Shown here: positions 49,400 through 61,935 of the stretch, piece by piece | How the letters are laid out: each line of letters starts with the position of its first letter | How positions within the stretch are numbered: position 1 is the stretch's first letter | Assembly (NCBI RefSeq): GCF_040939455.1 | Contig: NC_134115.1 | Location: forward strand, 26,810,727-26,874,726 | Origin: Microcebus murinus | Lineage: Eukaryota > Chordata > Mammalia > Primates > Cheirogaleidae | DNA length: 64,000 bases | Direction: 5' to 3' | The notes under the pieces: generated by a model | Seen by the model: the letters and a program-made list of their open reading frames with translations, nothing else | Told to the model about the DNA's origin: nothing | The model's database searches: none | Program-made: the position numbers and the translations under genes

Positions 49400-50365
49400 G
49401 CTTTAGTTATCTGCTGCTGCATTACAAAGTACCGCTAAACTCAGTGGATTAAAACAACACATATGTTCTGAGGGTCAAGACTGTAGGTGTGGATTAGATG
49501 GGTTTCTCCAGCTCAAAATCTCTTATGAGGTTGTCATCAAGCTCCCCACTGGGGCTGCAGCCTCACCTATGCGTGCTTGGGCGGGACAAGTGATCTGCTC
49601 CCAAGCTTACTCAGGTGATGGTTGGTTGACTTTGACCTCTGGCCCTGTGAGCTTCTCCACAGGGTAGCCTGATGTCATGGCAACTGGCTTCCCCAAAGCA
49701 AGTAGTCTAAAACAGTAAGAGAAAAACTCAAGATGGAGCCCCACCTTTTAATATCTGAAGTGATATTCCATTGCTTCTGCCATTTTCTAATTTGTGATAA
49801 GTGAGTCACCAAATCCAGCCCACACGGACGGGATAACACCAGGGTGTGAATACTAGATGGTGGGCATATTAGTTTGTTAAGGCTGCCGTAACAAAGTACC
49901 GCAAACCGAGTGGAGCAAAAGAAAGTTATTGTCTCAATTCTGGAGGCTGGAAGTTCAAGATTGGGGTGTTGGCAGCATTGGTTCCTTCTGGGGGGTGTGA
50001 GAGAGACTCTATTCCATGCCTCTCTTCTAGCTTCTTCTGACGATTTGTTGGCAATCATTTGAATTCCTCAGCTTGTCGATGCATCAGCCCGTTCTCTGCC
50101 TCATTCACATGACATTCTCCCTACGTGCACCTTGTCTCTGTGTCCAGATTTCTCCTTTTTATAAGAACGGTAGTCATATTGGATTAGGGCCCACCCTAGT
50201 GACATAATGTGACCACATCTGCACAGACCCTATTTTCAAATATGGTCACCTTCACAGGCCCTGGGAGTTAGGACTTCAACTTATCTTTTTGTGGGGATAC
50301 AGTTTAGGCTGTAAGCGTGAACATCATTGGAGGCCATCTTAGAAGCTGACCACCTGCAGCATTAG
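49400..50365 (-). mobile_element. MLT1-type LTR split by another MLT1-type LTR
   Basis: The outer parts are 49400-49866 and about 50311-50365. The left one begins 'ttatctgctgctgcattaca' and holds 'ggggctgcagcctcacctat' and 'gtgagtcaccaaatccagcc'. The right one holds 'cattggaggccatcttagaa'. Joined, they follow the reverse strand of one MLT1 subfamily (MLT1C/D-like by memory). Confidence 0.75.
49867..50310 (-). mobile_element. MLT1-type LTR nested in an older MLT1 LTR
   Basis: Begins 'catattagtttgttaaggct', then 'tctggaggctggaagttcaa' and 'attggattagggcccaccct', and ends 'cagtttaggctgtaa'. It belongs to a different MLT1 subfamily from the outer LTR and must be younger. The target duplication is not clear. 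Confidence 0.78.
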
Positions 50366-51435
50366 GCTGGAGGGCAATGGGAGGAGGCAGTGTTAAACAG
50401 CCTAGTGGACAGGGTCACCTGGTGGAACCTAGCGCTGCGGTAGGCTGTCTGGCTGGAGCTGGAGCCATGGAGAAGATTCAGTTGCTGCAAGAAATGCTAC
50501 AAGAGCAGAGAGGAAATGGGAGGATAACCTGATATCCTCCCTCCAATGCCCCATCCCAAAGTATGCAGTTCAAGTCCCTTGCTGGAAGTCAATTAACAAG
50601 GGAGCCCTCCTACAAGACTGAGCAGGGCAGAGGAAAGGCAAGCAATGGATCTGACGGCAAACAGTCACCAAGACGGGCGTGTACATATTGCATAAGATCT
50701 GCAGCAGGCGGTCCCAGGGTGCTCTAGTGAGCTCATAGAGATATGCCAGATATTTTGAATTTTTTGAGGTTAACACAGTATTACTTGATATCTGTGTTGG
50801 ATACCATGTAAAATGCTGGCTCAAGGTCTAACATTAGATTGTGCTACATTTGTTTTGCAGTTCTTGTGACCTAACTACTTTAGTAAACAGAATTGGGCAC
50901 ATCTATGCCTAGAGATGACGTTAAAAAATTTCTAAGACTCTAAGTGAATTAAGAAAGTTTGGGAATCCCTAACATTAGGCATTATTTCTATTATTAGCCA
51001 TCACGGCCTTATGGATAGAGCAAACCGGGGGAGGTTAATCCTTGACAGCTGACTTCCTGCCCACCATCATCCCATTTTCACCTAAGAATTACTGAACTCA
51101 GGGTTGTGCTCTGAGAATTGTGCAGAGGGAAGAATATAAAGAGAATACAAAAGTCTTTCCTAAAAAACTCAGAGTAACATTTGTGGATCCTGGAGAGTGG
51201 CGCTTGCAGACTTTAGTGATTCATTTGTGAAGGCTGCTGTTTGAAAGGAAGAAAAATCTGGAGGCGTGTATATACGTATGTTGTAGCCAAACTGAATAGC
51301 TCTCAGCTCCTCGCATATCACATGTTCGTGGACAGCTCCAGCCTTTGCACCTGCTGTGCTTACTGCCAGAGCCGTCTTCCTCCTCTCTCCACCTGTTCCC
51401 CTCCACTCAAGGGCTGATTTTCCCTTTAGGCTTAG
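50366..51435. other. Unique or heavily decayed sequence
   Basis: No repeat or exon that I can support. Short minus frames at 50570-50824 and 51221-51406 have no known domain. Confidence 0.45.
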
Positions 51436-51439
51436 GCAA

Positions 51440-51690
51440 GAGCTTGCTTACTCCAGGAAGGTTTCTTTTGTCTCCAAGACTGGTTCGGTGGCCCTTCTGG
51501 TTTCATGCATAGCTGTCGATGCCCTCCCATTATTACGATGACTGCAATGAACCACAAAGTCTCTTTATGTTTCTCTCACTGGTGTGTAAGCTCCGTGAGC
51601 AAAGGAGTCATTTCTGTCATGTCATCGCTGTATCTGTAGCACCCACCATAGAGGCTAACACATAGGTGCTCCATAACTATTTAAGGAATG
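51440..51690 (+). repeat. L2 3' end
   Basis: 'actccaggaaggtttctttt', 'gtgtgtaagctccgtgagca' and 'ctaacacataggtgctccat' follow the L2 3' UTR to its end. Confidence 0.7.
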
Positions 51691-51694
51691 ATCA

Positions 51695-52828
51695 TCTGTT
51701 TTGGAATCAGATTAAAAAGAGGAGGTTGGGGTTTTCATTTCAGTGAGCCTGAGGTGGATGATTCTATCAGTGATGAAATATCTTCTGTTACAGTCCTCGA
51801 GGACACTAAAGCAGGCAATGGCATTTTAATAGGAAATTCAGTTTAATAAGATCCACATGTTCATGTTATAACTCAAATGTGCATAAGTGAAACTTTCTTT
51901 ACAGCGGACTGTGGTGCCCTTAGTTGTCTTTTCACAGACACTCAGCAATTTGTAGTTTATGTCTTAGTCTCCTCCATGTTAACTCAATCTCTTTGGGTAA
52001 AGAAAACTTTCTCTTTTTTCTGGAGGGGGCGATGTAAGTGCCTTTTGCTAGGATGAGAGGAGCACCTGCTCTGTGGCCATCTTCCCACCCTTTGCTCCTG
52101 CTGTGGTGCAGCTTGTCCTGCCTGAGCACTGGCATCCTGTCTTGGTGCCTGTCTGGTTCCTGGGCATCAGCTGGCACCCTGAAGATGCCACTTACACTCT
52201 TTTCAGGGATAGTCCCTGGAAAGCCAGGCCCAGCTGACTTCCTGTTATTCCACTAAGCTTCCTTGGGGGTCCTGTTATTTTACACTCCCCACAGCCAAGA
52301 CCCAGGGAAATGGGGTGTTGAAACCTGTCTCAGCGACCCAGGTAGCATGTAAACCTTGGTCTCGCATCTTCTAAGCTCTTCTCTTTCTTCTATATTTATG
52401 ACTTGATTTTTATACTCTCTGAGCTCAGTCCTCTAAGCTTCCCCTGCCCTCCCCCCAATTCAAAATATAACTTTCTTTCTCCTTGCTGCCCAGCTCTGAC
52501 TAATCGAGAGAAAGCATTTGGCTTTCGGAGTATTATTTTTCCTCTGAGTATAAAAACATTTTATTTGAAACTCAATGCCAAGTTCTGACTTCTTTGTTGA
52601 AGGAGGTATCTGCCCTCTCCTTATGCAGGGAACTGAGCCTCCTGTTCGTAGCCCAGCTTTACTGGTGGGAAGGATAACAAGTTCAAAGAGAAGAGGTGGG
52701 TGAGGGCAGGCAGGGAAGGAAATCTAATATTCCCAAATATTATCCTGCTGCATTTGTAGTAATAACTTATATTGCACTTGTGTTATATTGATATAAAGTT
52801 TTATAGTGTACCGAATGCTTTCATGTAT
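51695..52828. other. Unique sequence
   Basis: Opposed short frames at 51932-52256 match no family I know. No repeat or exon is supported. Confidence 0.45.
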
Positions 52829-52829
52829 A

Positions 52830-53012
52830 TCATCTTGAAGGAGTATAGAATAACGGTTCAAAGTGGTCATGGTTCAGCCACTCGCCAGTGATGGGATGTC
52901 AGATGAACTAAATTAACTTTCTTCGTCTGTAACATGAAGATGCAAATCAGTGTTAAATAAGACTTCATCTGTCTAATAAATTTAGCATATTGCCCAGTAC
53001 ACATTATTTATA
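52830..53012 (-). repeat. MIR SINE
   Basis: 'agcatatagaataacggttc'-type start, 'ggttcagccactcgccagtg', 'tttcttcgtctgtaacatga' and 'agcatattgcccagtaca' follow MIR in reverse. Confidence 0.65.
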
Positions 53013-53918
53013 ATTGGCATGACTTTTACTTCAAGAAACAGGAGTGTATAAATAAGAGCCACACTACTGTTTCTTAAACCAATATTAATCTCTTTGGAGC
53101 CTGCCTTCTGTTGGATTTGTTGAAACGCCATCCTTAGTTCTGGTTTGCCTTCCTTTTGTCTAGAGTCGGATGAAACATACCGGGGGTCTTTAATTGCTAA
53201 AATATTTCGCAGTTAATGGCATCACTATATGGTCATTCCTCATCACCCTGTGCTGCTTCTAGGTGAGGCAGGGCTTGGGGACTTTGCTGATGGATGCTGG
53301 GAGCCTGGGAGTCGCTAGCCCAGCTTTTCTGTGTGGGGGGCAGGGAGCAGGGGACAGTTCCAACTTTCACTAACCATGCAACCATACGGATGTCTCTCTG
53401 TCTCTGTCTCCTCACCAGATAACACTCCTTTAGTCCCTCCTCCTCTGGGCCAGCCTAACATCATTTCCCCAAGGAGTTCACACTTTGGAAACAAAAGCTA
53501 GTAGGGGGTATTGATGTTGGAACCTTTCTACTTTCTGTGGGGCACTTCTGGTGTTTAGCAAAAGCCTGCTACAGCAAAAACATAGCAGCCCTTAATATCT
53601 CAATAAATTATCCTGCTCTGCATTGAATAAATAGGAGCAGTTATTATAATTATGCCATAATATAACAGAAAAATAAAAAAAAATTGACTTACATCTTAAT
53701 CATTTAAGCTAAATTGCATGAAAGTTTAGGAATGAATACTTTGATAATATTGAAAATGAGCATAACACATCAGATCTAATCAGAATTATAAGATTTCTAT
53801 CAGGCTAGTGGTTGGTAGGAAAAAGGGATCAGTCCAACAGTGAATATTTGAGTGGCTTTAGGAGTTTACTCTAGTCATTGGAATGAGTTTAGAAATAGGA
53901 ACCTGGAATGAGTTTAGA
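53013..53918. other. Unique sequence
   Basis: No feature recognised. The DNA becomes AT-rich after 53600. Confidence 0.5.
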
Positions 53919-53919
53919 A

Positions 53920-55020
53920 CTTAAAGCTATATATGTTTCTGCATGATGATTAAAGATGGAAATGTAAATAAATACACAAACAAAAATTTGCAAGAAAACT
54001 TAGACAATATATAGAGGTGGAAGAGAACTTTATAATCAAGACTGGAAACTCAGAACATATAAAAATATAGATACATTAATTAAAAGTTAAAAACAATTCT
54101 GATATATAGTCAAAAATGAGTGATGGTTTTGGAAAAAGTATTGATGAAACAAATAACAAAGAGTTTATATACATAATCATACATAGAGCACCATATATAA
54201 AGACAAATAAGTCATTAGAAAAATTAAAAAAGCATGCGTTCAATAAACACATGAAAAGTTGATATGATATGTCAATTTACTGGCAGTAGATGACAAAATT
54301 AAACAGATACACAAAAATGTAAAGGAGTGTCTTGGGTGACAAACACTAAGAGTACACTCATATATCAATGATAGGATTTGTTACATAGCTTTAGAAAGAG
54401 ATATGGCAATACCTACTAAAATTAAATAAAAAAATAGAAATTAAAAAAATATATATCTGCTGGCCTAACAATTGCACTTACAGAAATGTATTCCATAGAA
54501 ATAAAAAAAACAACTACAAATGGAAATATATACAAGGATATTAATGGCCACATTGTGATAGTTAAATAAATTATGACATATTCACAGCATGGAACTTATG
54601 CATCTATTAAAAGAAATTAACTAGAGCTATATTAATCAGCTTAGAGAAATTTCCATCAAATACTGTTGACTAAGCAAACAAAGATTTAGAGAAATGTGTA
54701 TAACGTGATCCAATTTTTATAAAGCAATGACAACTCTCTCATATAAGTGTATGTATGTGTGTGTATGTGGTTAGAGAGATACACACTAGGTTTTAACATA
54801 TGTTACTGGGAAGAGAGGCTGATGAGAATGGGGGAAAGGAAAGGTGATGGATGGAAGCAAGGAAAAAATACCTGAACTAAAAAGCAGATGTACAATCCCC
54901 ACACATACACAAATTAAGGGAAAAAAGATAAATATATGAACGGCACATGATATTCTGTCAAATTGCAGTTTATAGTGCAATTTGTATAGTATGATTTTAA
55001 CTTTTTTGAAACAAATCATC
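53920..55020 (+). mobile_element. Old L1ME-type ORF2 end and 3' UTR
   Basis: 'caatacctactaaaattaaa', 'gacatattcacagcatggaa' and 'aacgtgatccaatttttata' are sense L1 landmarks. Frames are destroyed. Ends are approximate. Confidence 0.65.
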
Positions 55021-55410
55021 ACCTATATATGTATGTATGTCTCTAAATTTATGTGAATATATATTCTACATATATGTATATATATGCACACATATATATG
55101 CAAGGATGTGCAAAAGTATATGCTAGACTTATAATGGCATGATTTTTTTTTTAGTTTTAAAAATAATCTTCATTTTTAAAAAGTTAATATGTGCATTATA
55201 GCCAATGCTAATAGCCAATTGAAAAACACAAGAAGCAAAGAAGAAAGTCATCCACGATCACAAGCAGTTTACAGCTTGATGGGTCTTGCTGGGTCCTGTG
55301 TGTATATACACAGCATCCTGTTTTATGGAACTGAGATCATACATCATGCTTTTTCACACATCATGAATATTTACCAAGTCAAAATACCAAAGCTATATGA
55401 GTATTTTGAT
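55021..55410 (-). mobile_element. AT-rich simple sequence and L1ME 3' fragment
   Basis: 55021-55110 is rich in TATATG repeats. 55140-55400 resembles the reverse of an L1ME 3' end ('ctgagatcatacatcatgct', 'cacatcatgaatatttacca'). Confidence 0.5.
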
Positions 55411-55650
55411 AACGAACAATATAGTACACCAACTCAATCTGTTAGAAAAAAAATGTAATTCTCTGTTTCTTGGGACAAAAATTTCATAGAAGACAAAAAT
55501 GGCAACAGTCTCTAGATAAAAGTACTGGCAAAGTTCCAATTAAAATATTGCATTCCCTTGATGCTCAATTTAAAATAAAACATAAAGCAACAGAGAACAC
55601 TTAGTATAATATTTCTGAGATAATGTATTATCAGAACTATATTATAAAAT
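55411..55650. other. Unique AT-rich sequence
   Basis: No feature recognised. Confidence 0.45.
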
Positions 55651-55654
55651 ATTA

Positions 55655-55952
55655 GTAAGAAGGGCACAGTGGTTCATGTCTATCATCCCAGAATTTAGGG
55701 AAGCCAAGGTAGGAGGATTGCTTGATGCCAGGAGTTTGAGACCAACCTGAGCAACACAGTGAGACCCTATCTGTACAAAAAATAGAAAAATTTCCTGGGT
55801 ATATATAGTGGCATTCACCTGTAGTCCCAGCTACTCAGGAAGCTGAGGCAGGGAGATTGCTTGAGCCCAGGAGTTTGAGACTGCAGTGAGCTATGATGAC
55901 ACCACTGCACTCTAGCCTGGGCAACAAAGAGAGACAATGTCTCAAAAAAAAT
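55655..55952 (+). mobile_element. AluJ-type element
   Basis: Sense Alu from 'agggcacagtggttcatgtc' to 'gacaatgtctcaaaaaaaat'. It is old and diverged and lacks the lemur middle segment. Confidence 0.88.
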
Positions 55953-57208
55953 TAGCAAAAAGCTATGTTTCTATAGAATTACCTAATGTATTCCTATAGT
56001 ACAGCCAAAAGAGATGCACATATGTCAATGGCTGTGATCAAAATGTAAATAGGAACACATCTGCATACATCTCTCCCTTAACACTTCCTTCTACCCCTCT
56101 AATGAACACGTCCTGATATACACTGCTCACGGTGGTTTAACAATTCCATGTCCAAGATGCACCTTTTCTGTAACTGATATTGCACACTTTAGGCAGTGGT
56201 CATGGAGCAAGGACAGGATAAGATCTATATTTTTTCATTATGCATTGTTTTACTTGTTATACTAAGCTTATATTAACTTTGTAATTTATAGTACACCGAA
56301 TAAATTTACCTGATACTGCCTTATATATGCATAAATTCTAGACTCTACAAATATGTTTGGTGACTCAATCAAATAATACACCTACCCTGGCCTGTGGTCA
56401 ACATCACCTAAGCCAAACTCTCAACTCGTCTCAAAGCAAAATTACTCTTTATGCTAAGTGATTGCTAAGATGCTACTGACCTGGACATGTTCCCATCTAC
56501 CTCTTGTTATTGACCCCATATTTATGTATTCATTTATGCATATAGAAGAGGGAATAGGGGAGCTTTAGTAACTTGCCAAAAGTCATAAAGCTAAATCTAG
56601 ATCTCAAATTTCAGATTCTTTTCCTTTGTATTATATTACAAGTGCTGCTAAGCAAGCATTTTCCTATCTTATTTCAAAAACCCCAATACTCATCCTTGCA
56701 TGAGCATGTATGATCATAAAGCTTGTCATGTTACAGAGTGAAATTTTCCTCTTGTTGTCAAGATGCCATTTAACTGTTCCCATCTCCGATGCCCTCTCCT
56801 CTTCTCTTGGCTTGACTAAATCCTACCCGTTTGTGAAAACATTTGGGGCCCTCCACTGCAGAGCATCAAAAGCAGACTTGGCCCTGGGAACTGGTTTGCG
56901 TTTCAAGCAAAATAGCCTGGCCTTTAAGCTAGACCATGGCCAGGGGTTTCTTGGCCACAGTGCTAAAGAAATAAGAAAAGCAGAGTTAACAAAAAGTCCC
57001 TATGATTGACAAAAGAAAACAAAAAAAGCCCTATAGCTTCAGGCCACTACAATGAAAGAAACAGGATAAAGAACCAAAAATATAAGGTACAGTCATTAAA
57101 CAGAAATAATTGATGCAACTGGTCTTTTAGCACTGGCTGTTAGGAATGTAGGACTATTGCACATAAATGTGTGTGCTTTTCTTTCATAAGTTATATTTGT
57201 GCTAGAAA
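55953..57208. other. Unique sequence with a MIR fragment at 56550-56650
   Basis: 'gagctttagtaacttgccaa' and 'agtcataaagctaaatctag' are MIR in sense. The 99-residue frame at 56710-57009 (+) matches nothing I know. Confidence 0.45.
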
Positions 57209-57210
57209 AA

Positions 57211-57526
57211 ATTCTTTTTCTTTTTCTTTTTTTTTTTTTTTTTGAGACAAGGTCTCACTCTGTCACTGAGGCTGGATTGCAAGGGTGCCATTATAGCTCA
57301 TCGTAACCTTGAACTTCTGGGTTCAAGTGATCCTCCCACCTTAACCTCCAAAGTAGCCGGGACTACAGGCTTGCACCACCATGCCCAGATAATTTTTAAA
57401 TATTTTGTAGAGACAGGGTCTCACTATTTTGCCCAGGCTGGTCTTAAACTCCTGGCTTCAAGTGATTCTCCCACCTTGGCCTCCCAAAGCACTGGGATTA
57501 CAGATATGAGCCACAGCCCATGGCCC
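57211..57526 (-). mobile_element. AluJ-type element
   Basis: Antisense Alu with an interrupted poly-T head, 'gagacaaggtctcactctgt' and an end near 'agcccatggcc'. It lies at the 5' edge of the MLT1 LTR that follows. Confidence 0.9.
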
Positions 57527-58078
57527 AGAATTCTAAGGTGATCTCCAATGAGTCATGGCTTTGTATAATCCCATCCCCTTGAATGCAGGCAAAACTAGGG
57601 ACTTGCTTCTAGTCAGTAGACTATGGCGAAGGTGATGGAGTGTCAGACCCCTGACTGCATTATGTTATGCAAGACTCTGTTTTAGCGGACTGTGGAGAGA
57701 TTCTCCTGCTGGCCTATCTGAAGGAGTGAGCCGCCATATTGTGAGAGGGTCACATGGTGAGGAACTGTGGTTGGCCTCTGGGAGCTGAGAGTGTTCCCTG
57801 GCTGACAGTCAGCAAGAAAAGTGAGGATTTCAGTCCCACCGCCCGAAGGAGCTATGTTCAACCAACAGCCACAAGAGTAGGGGGGAGGACCCTCAGCTCC
57901 AAAAAAGGATGCAGCCTGGCTGGCACCTTGATTTCAGTTTTGCGGGACTCTGAGCAGAGGACCCAGGTGGGCTGTGTTGGACCCCTGCCCCACAGAAACT
58001 GTGAGATAAGTACTGCGTGTTGCTTTAAGGCACTAAGGTCGTGATAATTTGTTATGCAGTAACATAAAATGAACCTAC
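57527..58078 (+). mobile_element. MLT1-type LTR
   Basis: Sense order: 'cagaattctaaggtgatctc', 'gtcacatggtgaggaactgt', 'ggctggcaccttgatttcag', 'ccacagaaactgtgagataa', 'ggcactaaggtcgtgataat' and 'ttgttatgcagtaacat'. It is the same subfamily as the outer LTR at 49400. Confidence 0.8.
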
Positions 58079-58084
58079 TATTTA

Positions 58085-58250
58085 GCAAGTACAAAGCATG
58101 ATATGATAGAAAGAACACAGCTCTGGATCATAGGAGACTTAGGTTCATTCCCCCTGTGCCGGTGACATGCTATGGGCCATCACGCAAGTCACACAGACTT
58201 TGGGGGCTACAGTGACCTGAAATGCAAGATGAGGGCCTCTTTAAGACCTC
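58085..58250 (-). repeat. MIR SINE
   Basis: 'cagctctggatcataggaga', 'cttaggttcattccccctgt' and 'atcacgcaagtcacacagac' are MIR in reverse. Confidence 0.6.
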
Positions 58251-58690
58251 TTTAAGGTCTTGCTACTAACACCTTTTACTAATGGTGAAGTTTATTGCTA
58301 CCAGATTTTTAGCCATTTCATATTATCACCACATATTTTAATCTGCCCCACTGACTTTATTTTTGTTGTTATTCCCTCAACTCTCCAAAACAAAACAAAA
58401 CAAAAATTAAAAAGTCCATTAAAATCAGCATCCTCAGAGTTTGATTTAAGAAGGCAGGATGAGGTAGCAAGAAGGACCAGTGCAGAAAGGTGCTTAAGAA
58501 AAATCTTGTGCTGATTATCATTACCTGTTAGAAATTTCACTGTAAAACTGAGAAGCAAGATTATAAATAAGGTCAGAAAGAGAGAAAATAGGAATTTTAC
58601 TTTCTGGAACGTTTTTAGGCATGTGAAAGATGAGTTAGATGGGATTCCTGTCCTTATTTCTGGAGCATTACACAACGTAGGGAAACAGAA
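58251..58690. other. Unique sequence
   Basis: A short (CAAAA)n run lies at 58388-58405. The 144-residue minus frame at 58298-58732 matches no family I know. It probably reflects chance, but it runs into the regulatory candidate and has no known domain. Confidence 0.45.
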
Positions 58691-58742
58691 CAAACTCTTG
58701 GCATCTCTGGAGAGAACTGCGCACGCTCCCAAGGTGAGGGTT

Positions 58743-58750
58743 TGACGTCA
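58743..58750. promoter_or_regulatory. Palindromic CRE (TGACGTCA)
   Basis: A perfect full-length cAMP response element, the binding site of CREB/ATF factors. It contains a CpG that is easily lost by mutation, so its survival in unique DNA is of some weight. The downstream TATA/MEF2-like box is about 270 bp away. Confidence 0.5.
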
Positions 58751-58995
58751 CGAGGCAGGACCTTCTTGTGACCACAGGATGCTGGTGGCTCAGCGGATTC
58801 GCCTTAGCGCTGTGCACTTACTTATGCATAACCAAGCAAAGTGAACCATGATGAAGCCACCAACTGTCTTATCGTATTTTGTCACTATTATGAAGCATCC
58901 TATTTTATATTTAGTGCAAATAATGAGCTTTGGTGAGGCTAAGCCCCATGCTGCGCAGGGCGAGTGGTATATTCCCTCCTGATCCCGCAAGGCGC

Positions 58996-59026
58996 TGTAA
59001 ACAAAGGAGACTTCGGCTATAAATAG
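58996..59026 (+). promoter_or_regulatory. Forkhead-type site and MEF2/TATA-like box
   Basis: TGTAAACA at 58996-59003 is a forkhead consensus. CTATAAATAG at 59017-59026 fits both the MEF2 consensus and a TATA box. If used as TATA, a start of transcription would fall near 59048-59055. It lies in repeat-free DNA, upstream of a GC-rich stretch. There is no direct evidence of transcription. Confidence 0.35.
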
Positions 59027-59047
59027 GACCTGGGTCAGGAAATGTTT

Positions 59048-59586
59048 CATGCAAGTATTAATAATGCACTACACAGACAGTATAAGGTGAGGATTGGGGT
59101 AATTATCATCTAGCTAAGATAACCAATGAAATTCCAAGGAAACCAAGAAATGACTTTCTTTGCTATAGGCAGCAGTTGGTATGACCGGATGAAGGATTCT
59201 TTCTTCATTTAATCTTCTCCTTTTGCACTGATTTAGCTCCACAGTTGACACAGGGGCATGTGGCTTCTCTAGGAGTCAGCCCTCGGAGCACAGGGGTTAG
59301 CTGTCATTTGCAAACTCACCGCTGACTGGAAGCCAAGCTAGGAGACAGACAGAGCTGCCAAAGCCAATCGCTACAACCTGTGGCAGCAGCCTCCCCTGCC
59401 CGGCTCGCCCACTGCCCCCCGGAGTGGGGTCCCTCCCCCACAGTCCTACCCGGCCTGGCTGGCTGCAGCTCTCCCCGCACCTGTCGCACCTCCTGGTTTT
59501 GGCAGAATGAAGTGAGGAGACAGCTGGAGTCATTATAGTTCATCTGTTTGAAGGTTGCCCAAATGAAAAACAAACAAACAAATCTG
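59048..59586 (+). other. Candidate untranslated first exon ending at a splice donor
   Basis: This is a hypothesis. A region 20-30 bp downstream of the TATA-like box runs through a GC-rich stretch (about 59385-59495, several CpGs) to CTG followed by GTGAGT at 59587-59592, a near-ideal splice donor. The last ATG before it (59564) would open an eight-codon stub (MKNKQTNL) into the next exon. No acceptor-donor partner is visible, and the frames here show no known protein. It could equally be an enhancer. Confidence 0.2.
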
Positions 59587-59592
59587 GTGAGT

Positions 59593-61622
59593 TTCGTGTT
59601 TCTTTTTAAGTGTACAGAAATGCAGCTGCTAAGTTGGTGTAGGAGATCAAAGGAGCCTTTTAAATTCAGGGCACAGAAGTATTCTCCCTGGTTTGATCCT
59701 TGGTGGAGATTTGTTAGCAAACTTTAGAAGGAAGTTGCAGAAGAGGATTAGGTCTATTAAACTTGTCTGAGTTGTGAAAAGTTCTTTGTAAAGCTCATTT
59801 AAGTGGTAAAGCTCATTTATTGTTGATCTCTATGGAGAATATGACAATGTATTAAGTCCGGTGGTTGCATTTCAGGTGATAGGAGTCAAGTGCACAGTTG
59901 AAAAACATCTATTTAATAGACAGAGGGATAAGGTAATATGATTGATTGCCTATGAATTGTCAAATTCTTAGAGAGAAAGCATATTCTGAAGAGTTCAAAA
60001 ACTTCAGTACTTAGAGTGAAATTCAATCTTAGTTCCTGAGTTTGAAGTTGTCTTTTAAAAACATTAAGGCATTATATAGGTAAAATAACTGGCATATTAT
60101 TTTCAATGTACATTGCAATATTTTAAATAGCTCAGACTCTAAATGACTGGGGAAAATGTGTATTTAATATTTTCTATTAGTGTGTTAGCAGTTGTTAAGT
60201 TTTTTTTAACATTTTAACGTGTAAAAGAATGTAAAATTACTTTTCATTGTGGATTGCAATAGAAAAAGTAAGTTATAGTATTTAAATGTTAAAATTTTAT
60301 AAATATAAACACCTTAAACATTTTTTAAAGTTGTAGTTTTGGATTTATTTTGGCCAGTATTGGTTTTTGGGCTGGTTTATAAATTGTGTGTACTTTAAAG
60401 TCATTTTTCTTTAATTTGACATGCTTTCAATGACTTCTTGATCCATCCCACTCTTCTGTTTAGCAGCAGAAATTTTAAAAATGCTATCTGGATAGAACTA
60501 ACAGCAAATGTGCCTTATAATACATTTTTTGTTGGTAATATTTGTACATATAATAAAGTCTATTTTGGTTATTCTCAGATTTTATTTTTTCTATTTGTTC
60601 TCCAGACCCAATTAGTTGCTTTCAGCTAACTTTTTTTCCTGGCTAAAATAATATATCTAAAAAATTAATTTTCATCTGGGATTGTTTTAATCCACAAATT
60701 TAATTGAGAACTGTTTAATGCTTAGTTATTTGGTCAAGTTTGAATCTTATTTTGACAGCATTAACGGGCTTAGGAGGGAGAGAGAGATAATGAGTATGGA
60801 AGCGACTCTTGAATTAAAAATGTATAAAGGTTAAACATCAAACACTCGTGACTGTCATCATAATAATTTTAAATCATAGCTGACCATGGATATTGATCTC
60901 TTTCTCCAATAAATCCTAACCTCCTTGATGTAGTTTTTCTTCTGTTGACCTGACTTTCATTTTCTTAGCCTCTGGGATGTTTAGCTCCATAAAAGGTAGG
61001 TTTGAGGGCAGGATCCCACAAAGGTAGGTTTTCATTTCAGATTCATGGCAGACAGCTTATCCGGAGGAATTTCAAATGTGGTGCTGGTCGGGCTACACAG
61101 TCTTGTCTCAAGGTGGTCTTGTCAAATTACTGAGCTCTGGCATCAGCTGGATCTCAGAGGGGAGGCAACTGAATACCTGCATACATCTAATTGCAAGAGA
61201 AACTCTAATTTGTAAACCATGTGTGTAGGATTTCTGGAAATGAAACTTTAAAAAGTTTATGGTCACTCATCAATTTTTACTTGTTTCCCCTCGAATTTGA
61301 AGATTAATTCACAAACATTTTAGTTTGGTGATTGGAATATGTATTTTAACTGTTGGAAAGGAACTATGATGTCCCATCTTCTGCCGTCTGTGTAAAATAC
61401 CTCCCATTTTTATTGTGTTGGGGAAATTTAAGTTTTCAGATTCTAGTTTATATTTTAAATAAAGCCATTACATTTCTAAAATAAAGCGTGTAATATTTGT
61501 AAATTAATTTCACCAGGCATTTGACTGAGGTTTGTGTTTCACAAGGTATATGGGAGTTGAAAACTTTATCAAAGTAGTTGCTTTTAAATTCAAGGCAAAA
61601 TACATGTTACTTTCAAAACAAA
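59593..61622. promoter_or_regulatory. Two kilobases of repeat-free AT-rich DNA
   Basis: I recognise no transposon in this stretch, which stands out in a window otherwise dense with repeats. TAAT-type homeodomain cores are frequent around 60640-60720. It may be a conserved regulatory region. I see no exon. Confidence 0.25.
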
Positions 61623-61624
61623 AT

Positions 61625-61935
61625 TTAAGCATGAAACATGTTCATTGTAGATAAATTAGAAGATATATAAGCATATAGAAATGGTTATAAAAATCACTTA
61701 GTCTCAACAGACAACTATTAAATATCATGGTATATTTATTAGTATGAAATATGTATATTTAAAAAAATTGGAATCATATTATATATTACCTATATTCTGA
61801 TTTTTTTCCCAGAACATCATTTTTAAGCATTCTTGGCTGTTTTTAGTAACTATGTAATATTCTTCAAAATGGATAAACCATAATACTTTTAAATATTCCT
61901 TTGTTGATATTTGAAAGTTCATTTTATATTAAGTG
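61625..61935 (-). mobile_element. L1ME 3' fragment
   Basis: 'tggaatcatattatatatta', 'gaacatcatttttaagcatt' and 'tgtaatattcttcaaaatgg' follow the reverse of the L1ME 3' end. Confidence 0.6.

Noticed and set aside
53056..53066. TATAAATAAG as a TATA box
   Set aside because: It lies in AT-rich DNA without other promoter signals.
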